NCBI GenBank assembly: GCA_026003395.1
Contig: BPHE01000014.1
Location: 1 to 64,000, forward strand
From: Vicingaceae bacterium
GTDB taxonomy: Bacteria; Bacteroidota; Bacteroidia; Flavobacteriales_E; Vicingaceae
DNA length: 64,000 nt
Direction: 5' to 3'
Every line of letters starts with the position of its first letter. The stretch's first letter is position 1. Both the position numbers and the translations under genes were made by a program. The notes beneath the pieces are model-generated. The model saw only the letters and a program-made list of their open reading frames with translations. It made no database searches and was not told the DNA's origin. Of this stretch, positions 20,993-30,108 are shown one piece after another.

Positions 20993-21661
20993 ATGAAAAA
21001 AAATTTGTGTTTAGTCTTTGTTTTGTGCATGTTAAATCGAATTCAAGCGCAAATCTATCAAGAAACCAGATATCAAATTATGATTAATCACAGGTTTAAA
21101 GAAAAGAATTTAATCAGCTTTCAACCGGAGATGCGTGTCAACGATTGGGTGAAAAGCACTACTCTAACACTGTGGAGATTGGTTTATCAACGTCAAATAA
21201 ATGATAAAGTAACTTGGGGTTTAGGAGGAAACTGGTTTAACAATTGGTACAATTATGATGTAACAGGCAATGAAATCAGATTTCATGTCGAAAGCACTTT
21301 GAAAGACAAATTAGGCCATTGGACTTATTCAAACCGTTATCGTTTGGAATATCGTAATTTTTATACAGGTCAATGGGATTACAAAAAAAGCACCTTCAGG
21401 ATGCGTTATTTGTTGGGATGGAGTAGGGATATCTATAAAAGCGAAAACGGCCTAAAAGTTACACTCACATTGGCCGATGAAATTTTTATTAACGTAGCCG
21501 GGACCAAACATTTTAACTTATACGATCAAAATCGTTTGGGAGGATATTTGATCACTAAATTGAACAAATCCATACAAATACGCACGACTTATTGGTGGGA
21601 GTATAGAGGTAAGAAAAATTACAATCACCAAGTGTGGATGCAATTTGGAGTGGATGTTTAA
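20993..21661 (+). CDS. DUF2490 family secreted/outer-membrane protein
   Basis: 222 residues with signal peptide MKKNLCLVFVLCMLNRIQAQ. The body has short beta-strand-like stretches rich in Trp, Tyr and Arg (YRLEYRNF, MRYLLGWSRDIY, YWWEYRG) and fits DUF2490, a family predicted to form a beta-barrel at the outer membrane. No function is known. It is divergent from the Phenol_MetA_deg-like gene and its stop overlaps the end of a small minus-strand reading frame by two bases. Confidence 0.75.
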   Translation: MKKNLCLVFVLCMLNRIQAQIYQETRYQIMINHRFKEKNLISFQPEMRVNDWVKSTTLTLWRLVYQRQINDKVTWGLGGNWFNNWYNYDVTGNEIRFHVESTLKDKLGHWTYSNRYRLEYRNFYTGQWDYKKSTFRMRYLLGWSRDIYKSENGLKVTLTLADEIFINVAGTKHFNLYDQNRLGGYLITKLNKSIQIRTTYWWEYRGKKNYNHQVWMQFGVDV

Positions 21662-21816
21662 ACATTTCTTACAGGAATATTGTTTTGTTTAAGTAGATCC
21701 TTGATATCTTTAGGTGTGTATTGTGTGAAATGAAAAATGCTTGCGGCGGCTGCTGCCGATATGTCTACTTTAATAACTGATATCGGGTCATCTTCAACCA
21801 CAAGGATTTTATACAT
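21658..21816 (-). pseudogene. 52-residue reading frame starting like a response-regulator receiver domain
   Basis: The frame from ATG 21816 reads MYKILVVEDDPISVIKVDIS and then continues with an Ala run and a Lys/Asp-rich helix to a stop at 21658. The first 12 residues are the standard beta-1 and acidic pocket of a receiver domain, but the phospho-accepting Asp strand and most of the domain are absent. It may be an internally deleted receiver gene or a small functional peptide. An exact -7 box (TAAGTTTG, minus strand, 21847-21854) lies upstream. The remaining gap 21,855-22,076 shows nothing I can name. Confidence 0.35.
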
Positions 21817-21846
21817 ATTTATTATTTTCAGGACTTAAATTAATTA

Positions 21847-21854
21847 CAAACTTA
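21847..21854 (-). promoter_or_regulatory. -7 box before the receiver-like small frame
   Basis: TAAGTTTG on the minus strand fits TAnnTTTG. A TTG lies 22 bases further upstream, slightly longer than the usual spacing. It suggests that the small frame is, or once was, expressed. Confidence 0.35.
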
Positions 21855-22076
21855 CATAAAAGGGATAAAAATTCCGCAATAGATTTTTAGTAGAAAATTA
21901 AATTTGATTTTTATTCATAATCTTCGTTTTAATCATTTAAATTGTATAAACTGTGGGTACTTTAACTTAATAAATAAAAATTAAATAAAAATTTACCTGT
22001 AGGAGATGTGTTCAAATAAAAAATTCGTTGCTTTATCATTGAAAATACTTTAAATTAGCCCGCAAAAATAACAGGT

Positions 22077-23717
22077 ATGAATGAAAAAACAGATTTGGAA
22101 TTTAATGCCAATGAAGATCAAATGCGGTTGCTGCTTTCGGACTTAAAACGTAAATTGAATGAGGTTTCGTTGGGAGGCGGCAAAAAAAGAATAGAGAAAC
22201 TGCATCAACAAGGTAAAATGACTGCCCGTGAGCGTATAGAATATTTGTTGGATAAAGATAAACCTGTGATTGAAATAGGACAATTGGCTGCAGACGGAAT
22301 GTATGAGGAATATGGAGGATGTCCGTCGGCAGGAGTGGTGGTAGTGATTGGTTATATTGAGGGGCGCCAATGTGTGGTTGTGGCAAATGATGCCACGGTC
22401 AAAGCAGGGGCGTGGTTTCCAATGACTGCAAAGAAAAATCTCAGGGCTCAGGAAATTGCTATGGAAAACAACTTGCCTATCATTTACCTGGTTGATAGCG
22501 CCGGTGTTTTTTTGCCTATGCAAGATGAAGTGTTTCCGGATAAAGAACATTTTGGGAGAATATTCCGGAATAATGCCATCATGTCTTCAAAAGGCATCCC
22601 GCAGATTGCAGCCATTATGGGAAGCTGTGTGGCCGGCGGTGCCTATCTTCCGATTATGAGCGACGAAGCTTTGATCGTGGATAAAACAGGGACAATTTTT
22701 TTGGCAGGGTCATATTTGGTGAAAGCCGCCATTGGTGAAGAGATTGATAATGAAACACTGGGAGGGGCCACTACTCATTGCGAAATATCCGGTGTAACCG
22801 ATTATAAATGCAGGGATGACAAGGACTGTCTGGATAAAATACGTTTTATCGTGAACAAATTGGGTCAATTTGAAAAGGCCGGTTTTGACAGAATTGCACC
22901 ACGGCCGCCTGTCTTGGATGAAAGGGAAATATACGGCATTTTACCACGCACACGTGAAAAGCCCTATGATATGAGGGAAATAATCAAGCGTTTGGTAGAT
23001 AATTCCGAATTTTTGGAATATAAAGAGAAATTCGGGCAAACCATCATTTGTGCTTATGCCAGGATTGACGGTTGGGCTGTTGGTATAGTGGCAAATCAAC
23101 GTTTGATTGTAAAAAGCAAAAAAGGAGAAATGCAGTTTGGAGGCGTTATTTATTCCGATTCTGCCATCAAAGCAGCGCATTTTATCATGAATTGCAATCA
23201 AAAAAAGATACCCTTGGTGTTTTTGCAGGATGTCACCGGATTTATGGTCGGATCAAGGTCTGAACACGGAGGCATCATTAAAGACGGTGCAAAAATGGTA
23301 AGTGCACAATCGGCAAGTGTAGTGCCTAAATTTACAGTAATTATCGGAAATTCATATGGAGCCGGAAATTATGCCATGTGTGGAAAGGCATACGACCCAC
23401 GTTTGATTGTAGCCTGGCCCACAGCACAGATTGCCGTGATGGGTGGAGCACAAGCAGCAAATACATTGTTGCAAATCGAAAAATCATCAATGGAAGCAAA
23501 AGGAGAATCGCTCTCACCCGAGAAAGAAAAAGAGTTGTTTGAAAAAATCAAGAAAAGATATGATCGACAAACATCACCTTATTATGCCGCTTCACGTTTG
23601 TGGGTTGATGCCATCATTGATCCTTTGGAAACACGCAAATGGATTTCTATGGGTATAGAGGCCGCCAATCATAAACCCATCACCGAAAAATTTAATCCGG
23701 GAGTAATCAGAACATAA
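22077..23717 (+). CDS. Acyl-CoA carboxylase carboxyltransferase (beta) subunit, methylcrotonyl-CoA carboxylase-like
   Basis: 546 residues of the biotin-dependent carboxyltransferase fold. KMTARERIEYLLD opens the N-terminal crotonase-like half, and GSCVAGGAYLPIMSDE and FLAGSYLVKAAIGEE follow. The C-terminal half has FLQDVTGFMVGS, GNSYGAGNYAMCGKAYDPR and AVMGGAQAA. The text LVDSAGVFLPMQDEVFPDKEHFGRIF resembles methylcrotonyl-CoA carboxylase beta more than propionyl-CoA carboxylase, pointing to leucine breakdown. The biotin-carrying alpha subunit is not in this window. Substrate is inference. Confidence 0.9.
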   Translation: MNEKTDLEFNANEDQMRLLLSDLKRKLNEVSLGGGKKRIEKLHQQGKMTARERIEYLLDKDKPVIEIGQLAADGMYEEYGGCPSAGVVVVIGYIEGRQCVVVANDATVKAGAWFPMTAKKNLRAQEIAMENNLPIIYLVDSAGVFLPMQDEVFPDKEHFGRIFRNNAIMSSKGIPQIAAIMGSCVAGGAYLPIMSDEALIVDKTGTIFLAGSYLVKAAIGEEIDNETLGGATTHCEISGVTDYKCRDDKDCLDKIRFIVNKLGQFEKAGFDRIAPRPPVLDEREIYGILPRTREKPYDMREIIKRLVDNSEFLEYKEKFGQTIICAYARIDGWAVGIVANQRLIVKSKKGEMQFGGVIYSDSAIKAAHFIMNCNQKKIPLVFLQDVTGFMVGSRSEHGGIIKDGAKMVSAQSASVVPKFTVIIGNSYGAGNYAMCGKAYDPRLIVAWPTAQIAVMGGAQAANTLLQIEKSSMEAKGESLSPEKEKELFEKIKKRYDRQTSPYYAASRLWVDAIIDPLETRKWISMGIEAANHKPITEKFNPGVIRT

Positions 23718-23767
23718 AACCAATAAAACAGTTAAAATGTCAAACGAATATTATATCATACCAATGT

Positions 23768-24637
23768 TTGATTTGTAGGTCAACCGGGTATGATAGTTTT
23801 TTGGAATCAAAGGATTATTTTTTCACATTGGAAACGTTTAGAATTGTTCGATGCAAATCCTGCGGATTTTTGTCAACATTCCCACATCCTTCTATGGAAG
23901 AAATCCACAAGTATTACAAAACCGAAAAATATATCTCACACAGCGATCAATTGGATCAATCATTGATGACACGCCTGTATCATTGGGTAAGAAATATCAT
24001 GCTAAATAAAAAATACCGATTAATTTCACGGGAATTTTCAATGCCCGGCAGAATTTTGGATATAGGCAGCGGCACAGGGTATTTTATTAAATACATGCAA
24101 GACAGACATTGGATTGCCGAAGGTGTGGAACCGGATGAAAATGCACGGAAATATGCGTTTGACAAATTTAATTTAAGAATGATTGATCCACAAGAATGGC
24201 TCAAAGACGAAGAACATGAGTATTGGGATTGCATAACCATGTGGCATGTATTGGAACATGTCCATTCGCCGGATGTATATCTGGAGCATATTTACAAACA
24301 ATTGAAACATAAAGGGTCACTATGGATTGCTTTGCCCAATCCGGATTCTTTTGATGCAGGATTTTGGAAAGAATATTGGGCTGCATGGGATTTGCCTCGT
24401 CACTTATGGCATTTTGCACCCGATAAAATTATTGAGTTGGCCGGCAATCATGGGTTTGCGTTAAAAGCCATGCACCGGCTGCCTTTCGATTTGTTTTATG
24501 TTTCATGGCTTAGTGGTCGATACAAAAAAACTCTTCATCCTTTATATTTTTTAACGGCTTCTATCCTGGGGACAATCTCGTCGTCCTTAAATTTGCTGAA
24601 AACAAGTTCATTAATTTATCATTTCAAAAAATTATAA
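23768..24637 (+). CDS. Class I SAM-dependent methyltransferase with N-terminal zinc-ribbon-like segment (5' end probably frameshifted)
   Basis: The methyltransferase core is clear: ILDIGSGTGYFIKYM is motif I and DCITMWHVLEHVHSPDVYL the post-motif segment, as in SAM enzymes that act on cell-surface sugars or lipids. CKSCGF and an upstream CLIC form a probable four-Cys zinc site. The open frame has only a TTG start at 23768, in the middle of that zinc site. An ATG at 23737 (MSNEYYIIP) is one base out of frame; removing one A of CCAATG (23761-23766) would give MSNEYYIIPCLICRSTGYDS. The true gene therefore likely begins at 23737. Substrate unknown. The next gene follows after one base. Confidence 0.82.
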   Translation: MICRSTGYDSFLESKDYFFTLETFRIVRCKSCGFLSTFPHPSMEEIHKYYKTEKYISHSDQLDQSLMTRLYHWVRNIMLNKKYRLISREFSMPGRILDIGSGTGYFIKYMQDRHWIAEGVEPDENARKYAFDKFNLRMIDPQEWLKDEEHEYWDCITMWHVLEHVHSPDVYLEHIYKQLKHKGSLWIALPNPDSFDAGFWKEYWAAWDLPRHLWHFAPDKIIELAGNHGFALKAMHRLPFDLFYVSWLSGRYKKTLHPLYFLTASILGTISSSLNLLKTSSLIYHFKKL

Positions 24638-24638
24638 A

Positions 24639-25895
24639 ATGGATATAAAAAGAAAATTCAAACCGGAAAGTTTAATGATGTCATATGGCTACAATCCCGG
24701 TTGGAGTGAAGGAGCCATAAAATGTCCCATTTTTCAAACATCCACATTTGTATTTAAAACTGCCGAAGAAGGAAAATCTTTTTTTGAGTTGGCCTATGGC
24801 TTGCGATCGCCCGAAAGAGAGGAACAAATGGGGTTGATCTATTCAAGAATCAATAATCCGGATCTGGAAATTTTGGAAAACCGTTTGTGCTTGTGGGATG
24901 ATGCTGAGGATTGTGCTGTTTTTGAAAGCGGTATGTCTGCCATCACAACGGCCATGCTTGAATTTTTAAAACCCGGTGATGCATTGCTATTTACGTCACC
25001 CCTTTATGGAGGAACTCATCATTTTATTCGCAAAATATTGCCTTTGTGGCAAATAGAATCCTATGAAATTTATCCCGACCAATCAAAAGAAGAAATCTTA
25101 GAAACAATCAAACATCTTGGATGGGAGAAAAAAGTTAAAATGATTTTTGTCGAGACACCGGCCAATCCTACCAATAACCTTTTTGATTTAGAAGAATTAG
25201 CAGAATTGGCTGCCATATTGGGAGAAAAAAGCGCCCGCCCTGTTATTGCCGTTGATAATACATATCTTGGCCCCCTTTGGCAACATCCGTTAAAACATGG
25301 AGCCGACCTTGTTTTATATTCTGCCACAAAATATATTGGAGGACATAGCGATGTTATTGCCGGAGCATGTTTGGGAAGTAAAGAGCTGGTCAAGAGAATA
25401 AAAGGATTGCGTACTTTTTTGGGAAATATGGCAGGTCCTTGGACCGGCTGGCTTTTGTTGAGAAGTTTGGAAACACTTAAAGTCAGAATGGAGCGTCAAG
25501 CCGAAAATGCAGCGAAAATAGCCGATTTTTTAAAAGAGCATCCCAAAATACAAAAAGTGATGTATTTGGGTCATTTAAAACCGGAGGATGGTAAAATTTA
25601 TGAGATTTACAAAAAACAATGCTTGTCGCCCGGAGCTATGTTAGGATTTGAAATAAAGGGAGGAGAAAAAGAGGCATATAAATTTTTGAATTCTTTAGAA
25701 CTCATAAAATTGGCAGTAAGTTTGGGAAGTACCGAAAGTTTGGCACAGCATCCTGCAACTATGACCCATATAGATGTGGATGAAGAAGAAAAGTTGAAAA
25801 TCGGAATAACCCCTTCATTAATCAGAATGTCAGTGGGCGTCGAAGATCCCGGTGATTTGATTGATGATATTCAACATGCTTTGGAAATGGTATGA
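24639..25895 (+). CDS. Trans-sulfuration family PLP enzyme (cystathionine gamma-synthase/lyase-like)
   Basis: 418 residues of the Cys/Met metabolism PLP family. The cofactor lysine is Lys231 in YSATKYIGGHSD, preceded by Asp206 in AVDNTYLGP and by FVETPANPTN. YSRINNPDLEILE and FESGMSAIT mark the tetramer and phosphate-binding parts. Members make or split cystathionine, or release methanethiol from methionine; the sequence alone does not decide. Its stop overlaps the start of the YggS gene by four bases (ATGA), linking a PLP enzyme to PLP homeostasis. Confidence 0.88.
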   Translation: MDIKRKFKPESLMMSYGYNPGWSEGAIKCPIFQTSTFVFKTAEEGKSFFELAYGLRSPEREEQMGLIYSRINNPDLEILENRLCLWDDAEDCAVFESGMSAITTAMLEFLKPGDALLFTSPLYGGTHHFIRKILPLWQIESYEIYPDQSKEEILETIKHLGWEKKVKMIFVETPANPTNNLFDLEELAELAAILGEKSARPVIAVDNTYLGPLWQHPLKHGADLVLYSATKYIGGHSDVIAGACLGSKELVKRIKGLRTFLGNMAGPWTGWLLLRSLETLKVRMERQAENAAKIADFLKEHPKIQKVMYLGHLKPEDGKIYEIYKKQCLSPGAMLGFEIKGGEKEAYKFLNSLELIKLAVSLGSTESLAQHPATMTHIDVDEEEKLKIGITPSLIRMSVGVEDPGDLIDDIQHALEMV

Positions 25896-26569
25896 AAATG
25901 AGCACAAATGATACAGTTGTCGGAAATTTGTTGAAAATAAAAAATTCCTTGCCGGATCATGTGACATTGATTGCGGTCAGCAAAAACCATTCTGTGGATG
26001 TGATCAAAGAAATTTTACCTTATCACAATATCTTAGGAGAAAACAGAGTGCAGGAAATGATGGCAAAAAAAGATTTCTTGCCCGGGGCCCGCTGGCATAT
26101 GATTGGTCATTTACAATCCAATAAAGTTAAGTATATCGTACCATTCATTGAGATGATCCATTCGGTCGACAGTATCAAACTTTTGAAAGAAATCGAAAAG
26201 CATGCCGCCAAACATCAAAGAAAAATACCCGTGCTTTTAGAAATTCATATTGCCAAGGAAGAATCAAAATTTGGAATAAAACCCGACGATGCCGGTTTGT
26301 TTATTCAAGAAGTTATACAATTAAATTTTCAACATGTCGAAATTGCCGGATTGATGGGCATGGCAACATATACTGAAGATATGAATTTGGTCAGACAAGA
26401 ATTCCGCTTATTAAAAGAATTATTTGAAACATTAAAAAAAGAATACTTTTCAGATCAACCCTGTTTCAAACATTTGTCTATGGGTATGTCCCACGACTAT
26501 CAAATAGCCATTGAAGAAGGAGCAACGATGGTTCGTATTGGTTCGGCCATTTTTGGAGAAAGAAAATAA
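25892..26569 (+). CDS. YggS/PLPBP family pyridoxal phosphate homeostasis protein
   Basis: 225 residues with the single-domain PLP-binding barrel. The PLP lysine is Lys31 in LIAVSKNHSVDVI. Conserved LGENRVQE, RWHMIGHLQSNKVKYI, IHSVDS and LSMGMSHDYQIAIEEGATMVRIGSAIFG are all present. Proteins of this family are not enzymes; they buffer PLP and affect amino-acid pools. Translationally coupled to the upstream PLP enzyme by a four-base overlap. Confidence 0.95.
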   Translation: MKMSTNDTVVGNLLKIKNSLPDHVTLIAVSKNHSVDVIKEILPYHNILGENRVQEMMAKKDFLPGARWHMIGHLQSNKVKYIVPFIEMIHSVDSIKLLKEIEKHAAKHQRKIPVLLEIHIAKEESKFGIKPDDAGLFIQEVIQLNFQHVEIAGLMGMATYTEDMNLVRQEFRLLKELFETLKKEYFSDQPCFKHLSMGMSHDYQIAIEEGATMVRIGSAIFGERK

Positions 26570-26587
26570 TTTACAACACATAAAGGT

Positions 26588-27130
26588 ATGCAAGAAAAAG
26601 AACGTAAAAAAAAGGTCAAAACATTATTGCAAAAAATTCAAAAGTCAAATTCCGCTGAATCATTGTCTACATATCTTCAGGAATTGGGGGAATTGGGAGA
26701 TGCTTCTACCATAAGGCCATTGTTGGAATTGTATGAAAATTCACCCGAAGGACCTTTTAGAAAAAAATTGGAAGAATTTTTTTATGATATAAAACAACAA
26801 AATGCTGCCGCAGAATTTATTAATTATTTGTCAAAAACTAAAAAAGCAGAAGTCAAGAAAATGATTATATCGGTTTTTTGGCAATCTGTCTTGAGACCGG
26901 AAGAGTATTTGGATATATTTATTGAAGAAGCCATCAAGGGTGATCAAGAATTGGTGATAGAGGTGCTTTCGGTAGTCGAAAACATGAATAGTGAATTCAC
27001 AGAGGAAGAATTAAACAACAATATTCAAAACATTCAGGAAGCGCTTGAAATGAACAATTTTGACGAACTGAAGGCCAGTTTGCTGAATGAGTTGATTTTT
27101 GAATTGAAAAAACGTTTTATTGAGGAATAA
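26588..27130 (+). CDS. Predicted helical-repeat (HEAT-like) protein of unknown function
   Basis: 180 residues, no signal peptide and no membrane segment. It is almost entirely helical, with a basic start (MQEKERKKKVK) and two to three HEAT-like pairs, such as LGELGDASTIRPLLELYENSP and PEEYLDIFIEEAIKGDQELVIEVLS. Conserved enzyme motifs are absent. It follows yggS by 18 bases and shares one base of its TAA stop with the ATG of the ubiD gene (TAATG), which implies coupled translation. It may act as an adaptor, but this is only inference. Confidence 0.7.
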   Translation: MQEKERKKKVKTLLQKIQKSNSAESLSTYLQELGELGDASTIRPLLELYENSPEGPFRKKLEEFFYDIKQQNAAAEFINYLSKTKKAEVKKMIISVFWQSVLRPEEYLDIFIEEAIKGDQELVIEVLSVVENMNSEFTEEELNNNIQNIQEALEMNNFDELKASLLNELIFELKKRFIEE

Positions 27131-28962
27131 TGAAAAGTGAATTTCGCAAAACTCTTGATTTTTTGAGAAGTAAAGGAGAATTATTGGATATAGAATCCGA
27201 AGTTGATCCTTATTTAGAAGCTTCACATTTGCATTTATTGATCAATCAAGCCAAAGGACCTGCTTTGTTTTTTCACAAAATTAAAAATTGCCGGTTTCCT
27301 GCTGCATCCAATATTTTTGGAACCTATGACAGAATGGAACTTTTATTCGGGTCCAATACAGGAATTATTCAATTTTTGATTGATTTAAAAAATCATCCCG
27401 ATAAGGTTTTTAAACAACCTGTGCAATCCTTGAAAGTTATTCCGGGATTGATAAATGCCTTGCCAAAAAAGAAAAAAAGAAATAATTTAATCGAAATCAC
27501 CAAAAATGATTTGCCCGCCATTGTATGTTGGCCGGATGATGGCGGAGCATTTATCACCATGCCGCAAGTTTATTCTGAGAATCCTGTCAATCCCGGTTGG
27601 CGTAATTCCAATTTAGGAATGTACCGGATTCAAATTGATGGCAATCAATACAACACAGATGAAATGGGATTGCATTATCAACTGCACAGAGGTATTGGTG
27701 TGCATCATACTTTGGCCAAAAACCACAATCTGCCTTTTAAAATCAGTATTTTTGTAGGAGGACATCCTGCTATGCCCTTCTCGGCTGTTATGCCTTTGCC
27801 TGAGGGGATACCTGAAGTGTCTTTTGCCGGTGTGTTGATGGGTAAAAGATTTGCTTATTACCGTGAAAATGGATTTGTCATTAGTCAACAATCAGATTTT
27901 GTAATTACGGGCGAAGTCATCAAAGATTTAAATAAACCTGAAGGACCATTTGGCGATCATCTGGGTTATTATAGTTTGACACATCCTTTCCCGGTTTTAA
28001 AAATACATAAGATTTATGCCGTTCCCGATGCAGTGTGGCATTTTACTGTGGTAGGAAGACCACCACAGGAAGATTCTATGTTTGGCAAGTATATACATGA
28101 TTTGACAGGAAGGGCGTTGCCTGCTGAAATTCCCGGTCTACAATCCGTTAATGCCGTTGACGAATCCGGAGTTCATCCTTTGCTCTTTGCTGTTGGGTCG
28201 GAAAGATATACGCCTTACCTTGAAACACAAAGGCCACAAGAATTAATAACCATTGCCTTGCATATTTTGGGAACCGGTCAGCTTTCACTGGCAAAATACC
28301 TGTTTATAACCGCACCTTTTGAAACACAACATAAAATTGATCCATACAATACAAAAGATTTTTTCATTTACATATTAGAAAGAATCGATTTTTACAGGGA
28401 TTTGCATTACATCACTCAAACAACTATCGATACGCTTGATTACAGTGGCGATGATCTCAATGCCGGATCGAAAGTAATTGTGGCAGCTTATGGAGCTAAA
28501 AAAAGAGATTTGGCTGTTGAATGGCAGGGAGATAAGCAGATTCCGTATGCGACCGGCATCAAAATGGCCATGCCCGGGGTTTGCATGATTGAATTTCCGG
28601 CATTTAAAAATTATGAAATAGCCAAAAATGAAATAAAAGAATTGTCATGTTGGTTAGAACATAATACCGGAGATGATATTCCCATGTTTGTTTTGGTTGA
28701 TGATGTGGATTTTGCATCGGCCAATATGAGCAATTTCCTTTGGGTGACATTTACCAAAAGCGATCCTGCCAAAGATACTTATGGTGTAGGAGAAGTCACC
28801 GTGAATAAACATTGGGGTTGTCGTCAGTGGATTATTGATGCCCGTGTGAAACCACACCATGCGCCTGAATTGAAGATGGATCAAAATGTATTAAAACGTA
28901 TCGATCAAAAATTCAATCATTCCGGCAGCCCATTATACCGTTATTTAAAAAGCGTATTGTGA
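27130..28962 (+). CDS. UbiD family (prenylated-FMN) decarboxylase
   Basis: 610 residues. It matches the UbiD family of reversible decarboxylases, which use prenylated FMN made by UbiX. Landmarks are LHYQLHRGIGVHHT, PEGPFGDHLGYYSLTHPFPVLKI, the TVVGRPPQED segment and a C-terminal half with VLVDDVDFASANMSNFLWVTFTKSDPAKDTYG. In quinone makers this enzyme decarboxylates the aromatic ring precursor. In Bacteroidota the likely pathway is menaquinone-related, but the substrate is not shown by sequence. No ubiX in the window. Overlaps the upstream gene by one base. Confidence 0.88.
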   Translation: MKSEFRKTLDFLRSKGELLDIESEVDPYLEASHLHLLINQAKGPALFFHKIKNCRFPAASNIFGTYDRMELLFGSNTGIIQFLIDLKNHPDKVFKQPVQSLKVIPGLINALPKKKKRNNLIEITKNDLPAIVCWPDDGGAFITMPQVYSENPVNPGWRNSNLGMYRIQIDGNQYNTDEMGLHYQLHRGIGVHHTLAKNHNLPFKISIFVGGHPAMPFSAVMPLPEGIPEVSFAGVLMGKRFAYYRENGFVISQQSDFVITGEVIKDLNKPEGPFGDHLGYYSLTHPFPVLKIHKIYAVPDAVWHFTVVGRPPQEDSMFGKYIHDLTGRALPAEIPGLQSVNAVDESGVHPLLFAVGSERYTPYLETQRPQELITIALHILGTGQLSLAKYLFITAPFETQHKIDPYNTKDFFIYILERIDFYRDLHYITQTTIDTLDYSGDDLNAGSKVIVAAYGAKKRDLAVEWQGDKQIPYATGIKMAMPGVCMIEFPAFKNYEIAKNEIKELSCWLEHNTGDDIPMFVLVDDVDFASANMSNFLWVTFTKSDPAKDTYGVGEVTVNKHWGCRQWIIDARVKPHHAPELKMDQNVLKRIDQKFNHSGSPLYRYLKSVL

Positions 28963-29082
28963 GTTTATTTGGTAGTATCTCATTTTGTGTGTAACGACAT
29001 TTTAATTCTTAGCCGTCGCTTTGAAATTTTCAAATGTTGGATGGTCTGTTTGTTTTATTTCAATTTATAAAAAATATTGAAG

Positions 29083-30108
29083 TTAATTCTTATCAACGGT
29101 TTCTTCTTTTGAAAAATTGACGGGTGGAATGTTTTGAAAATAGAGTGATTTTTTTTGCAAACTTTCTACAGGGCGGTAAATATAGTATACTTTACCTGCG
29201 TATATTTTTATATTTTCCGGATAACGGTGTTTGAGGGTAATCACAGGATAATGCCGGCCGTTGTGAATGTTGATGCCATAAATTGTAAGGTATCCATTTT
29301 TGGTGGCTGTTGTGTAAAATTGATCAAAAACAGGATCGTGAATGATTTGCCTGTTCCAATTTTTCAGATCTTGATGATAAGCAATCGGTGTTTTCTTGAT
29401 TAGTAAAGTGTCTTGTGAAAATATACATACCTGATGGGTGTAGTGATCGAACAAAACAATATCTGTATAGGTTTTGAAAACGGGTGCATACAATGGTTCA
29501 TACATCCAATCATCGGCAAATCCGGTCATTATGGCTGCAATGTCATGTTTGTCGTATCCTTTGTAGTAGTATGCAATCCTAGAAGCATAAGCTTTTTCGG
29601 CATTGGTAAGTTTGTAATATTCGTAATAATATTGCCAATCCAATACCGGGTCAATTACTTTGTAAAAATCTTTCAAAGCACTGTCTTGGGGATGATAATA
29701 AAATAACTTGAAATAAGGCAAGCGATACTGTTGATTGGTAAAAATTATGCGAAATTGGTCGGCAGAAACGATGTTTTGTAGTTGTTCCTTGGAAGGCGAA
29801 CGTTGATCGACAGGGAGTAAAAATAATCCAAAACTATTGTATAACACTCGGAAGTATTTTCTTTTATTATAAATGTAAACGCGGTTCTCGTAATCTGTGA
29901 ATAATCCTTGAAATTCCGGGGAAATATTTTTTTGAACCAGGATATTCCCTTCAAAGTCGGTAACCATGAGTTTGGAAGGTTTGTTTCGAGCATCGCCGGT
30001 CATTATTACCAAACGATTTTCCAATGGAATATAATCCAAAACGTGAAAATTGACAGAGGAGGTAATTTTAACCGGAATATCCGGGGATGTGACTTGAAAT
30101 GTCTTCAA
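29083..30108 (-). CDS. C-terminal part of a CarboxypepD_reg plus beta-propeller protein (split by a frameshift)
   Basis: 341 codons opening only with a TTG at 30108. The text has WD/NHL-like blades (NRLVIMTGDARNKPSKLMVTDFEGNI, DIVLFDHYTHQVCIF, GYLTIYGINIHNGRHYPVITL), as in Bacteroidota exported beta-propellers. There is no signal peptide, no ribosome binding site and a 41-base overlap with the preceding gene. Read upstream in its own frame it gives GLIELKTFQVTSPDIPVKI, a natural continuation of the 115-residue gene. The two are therefore probably one protein of about 450 residues. Confidence 0.6.
   Translation of the reverse strand: MKTFQVTSPDIPVKITSSVNFHVLDYIPLENRLVIMTGDARNKPSKLMVTDFEGNILVQKNISPEFQGLFTDYENRVYIYNKRKYFRVLYNSFGLFLLPVDQRSPSKEQLQNIVSADQFRIIFTNQQYRLPYFKLFYYHPQDSALKDFYKVIDPVLDWQYYYEYYKLTNAEKAYASRIAYYYKGYDKHDIAAIMTGFADDWMYEPLYAPVFKTYTDIVLFDHYTHQVCIFSQDTLLIKKTPIAYHQDLKNWNRQIIHDPVFDQFYTTATKNGYLTIYGINIHNGRHYPVITLKHRYPENIKIYAGKVYYIYRPVESLQKKSLYFQNIPPVNFSKEETVDKN

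Noticed and set aside
28963-29082. Terminator between the convergent ubiD-like and propeller genes
   Set aside because: No stem of useful length next to a T run could be found in this gap.
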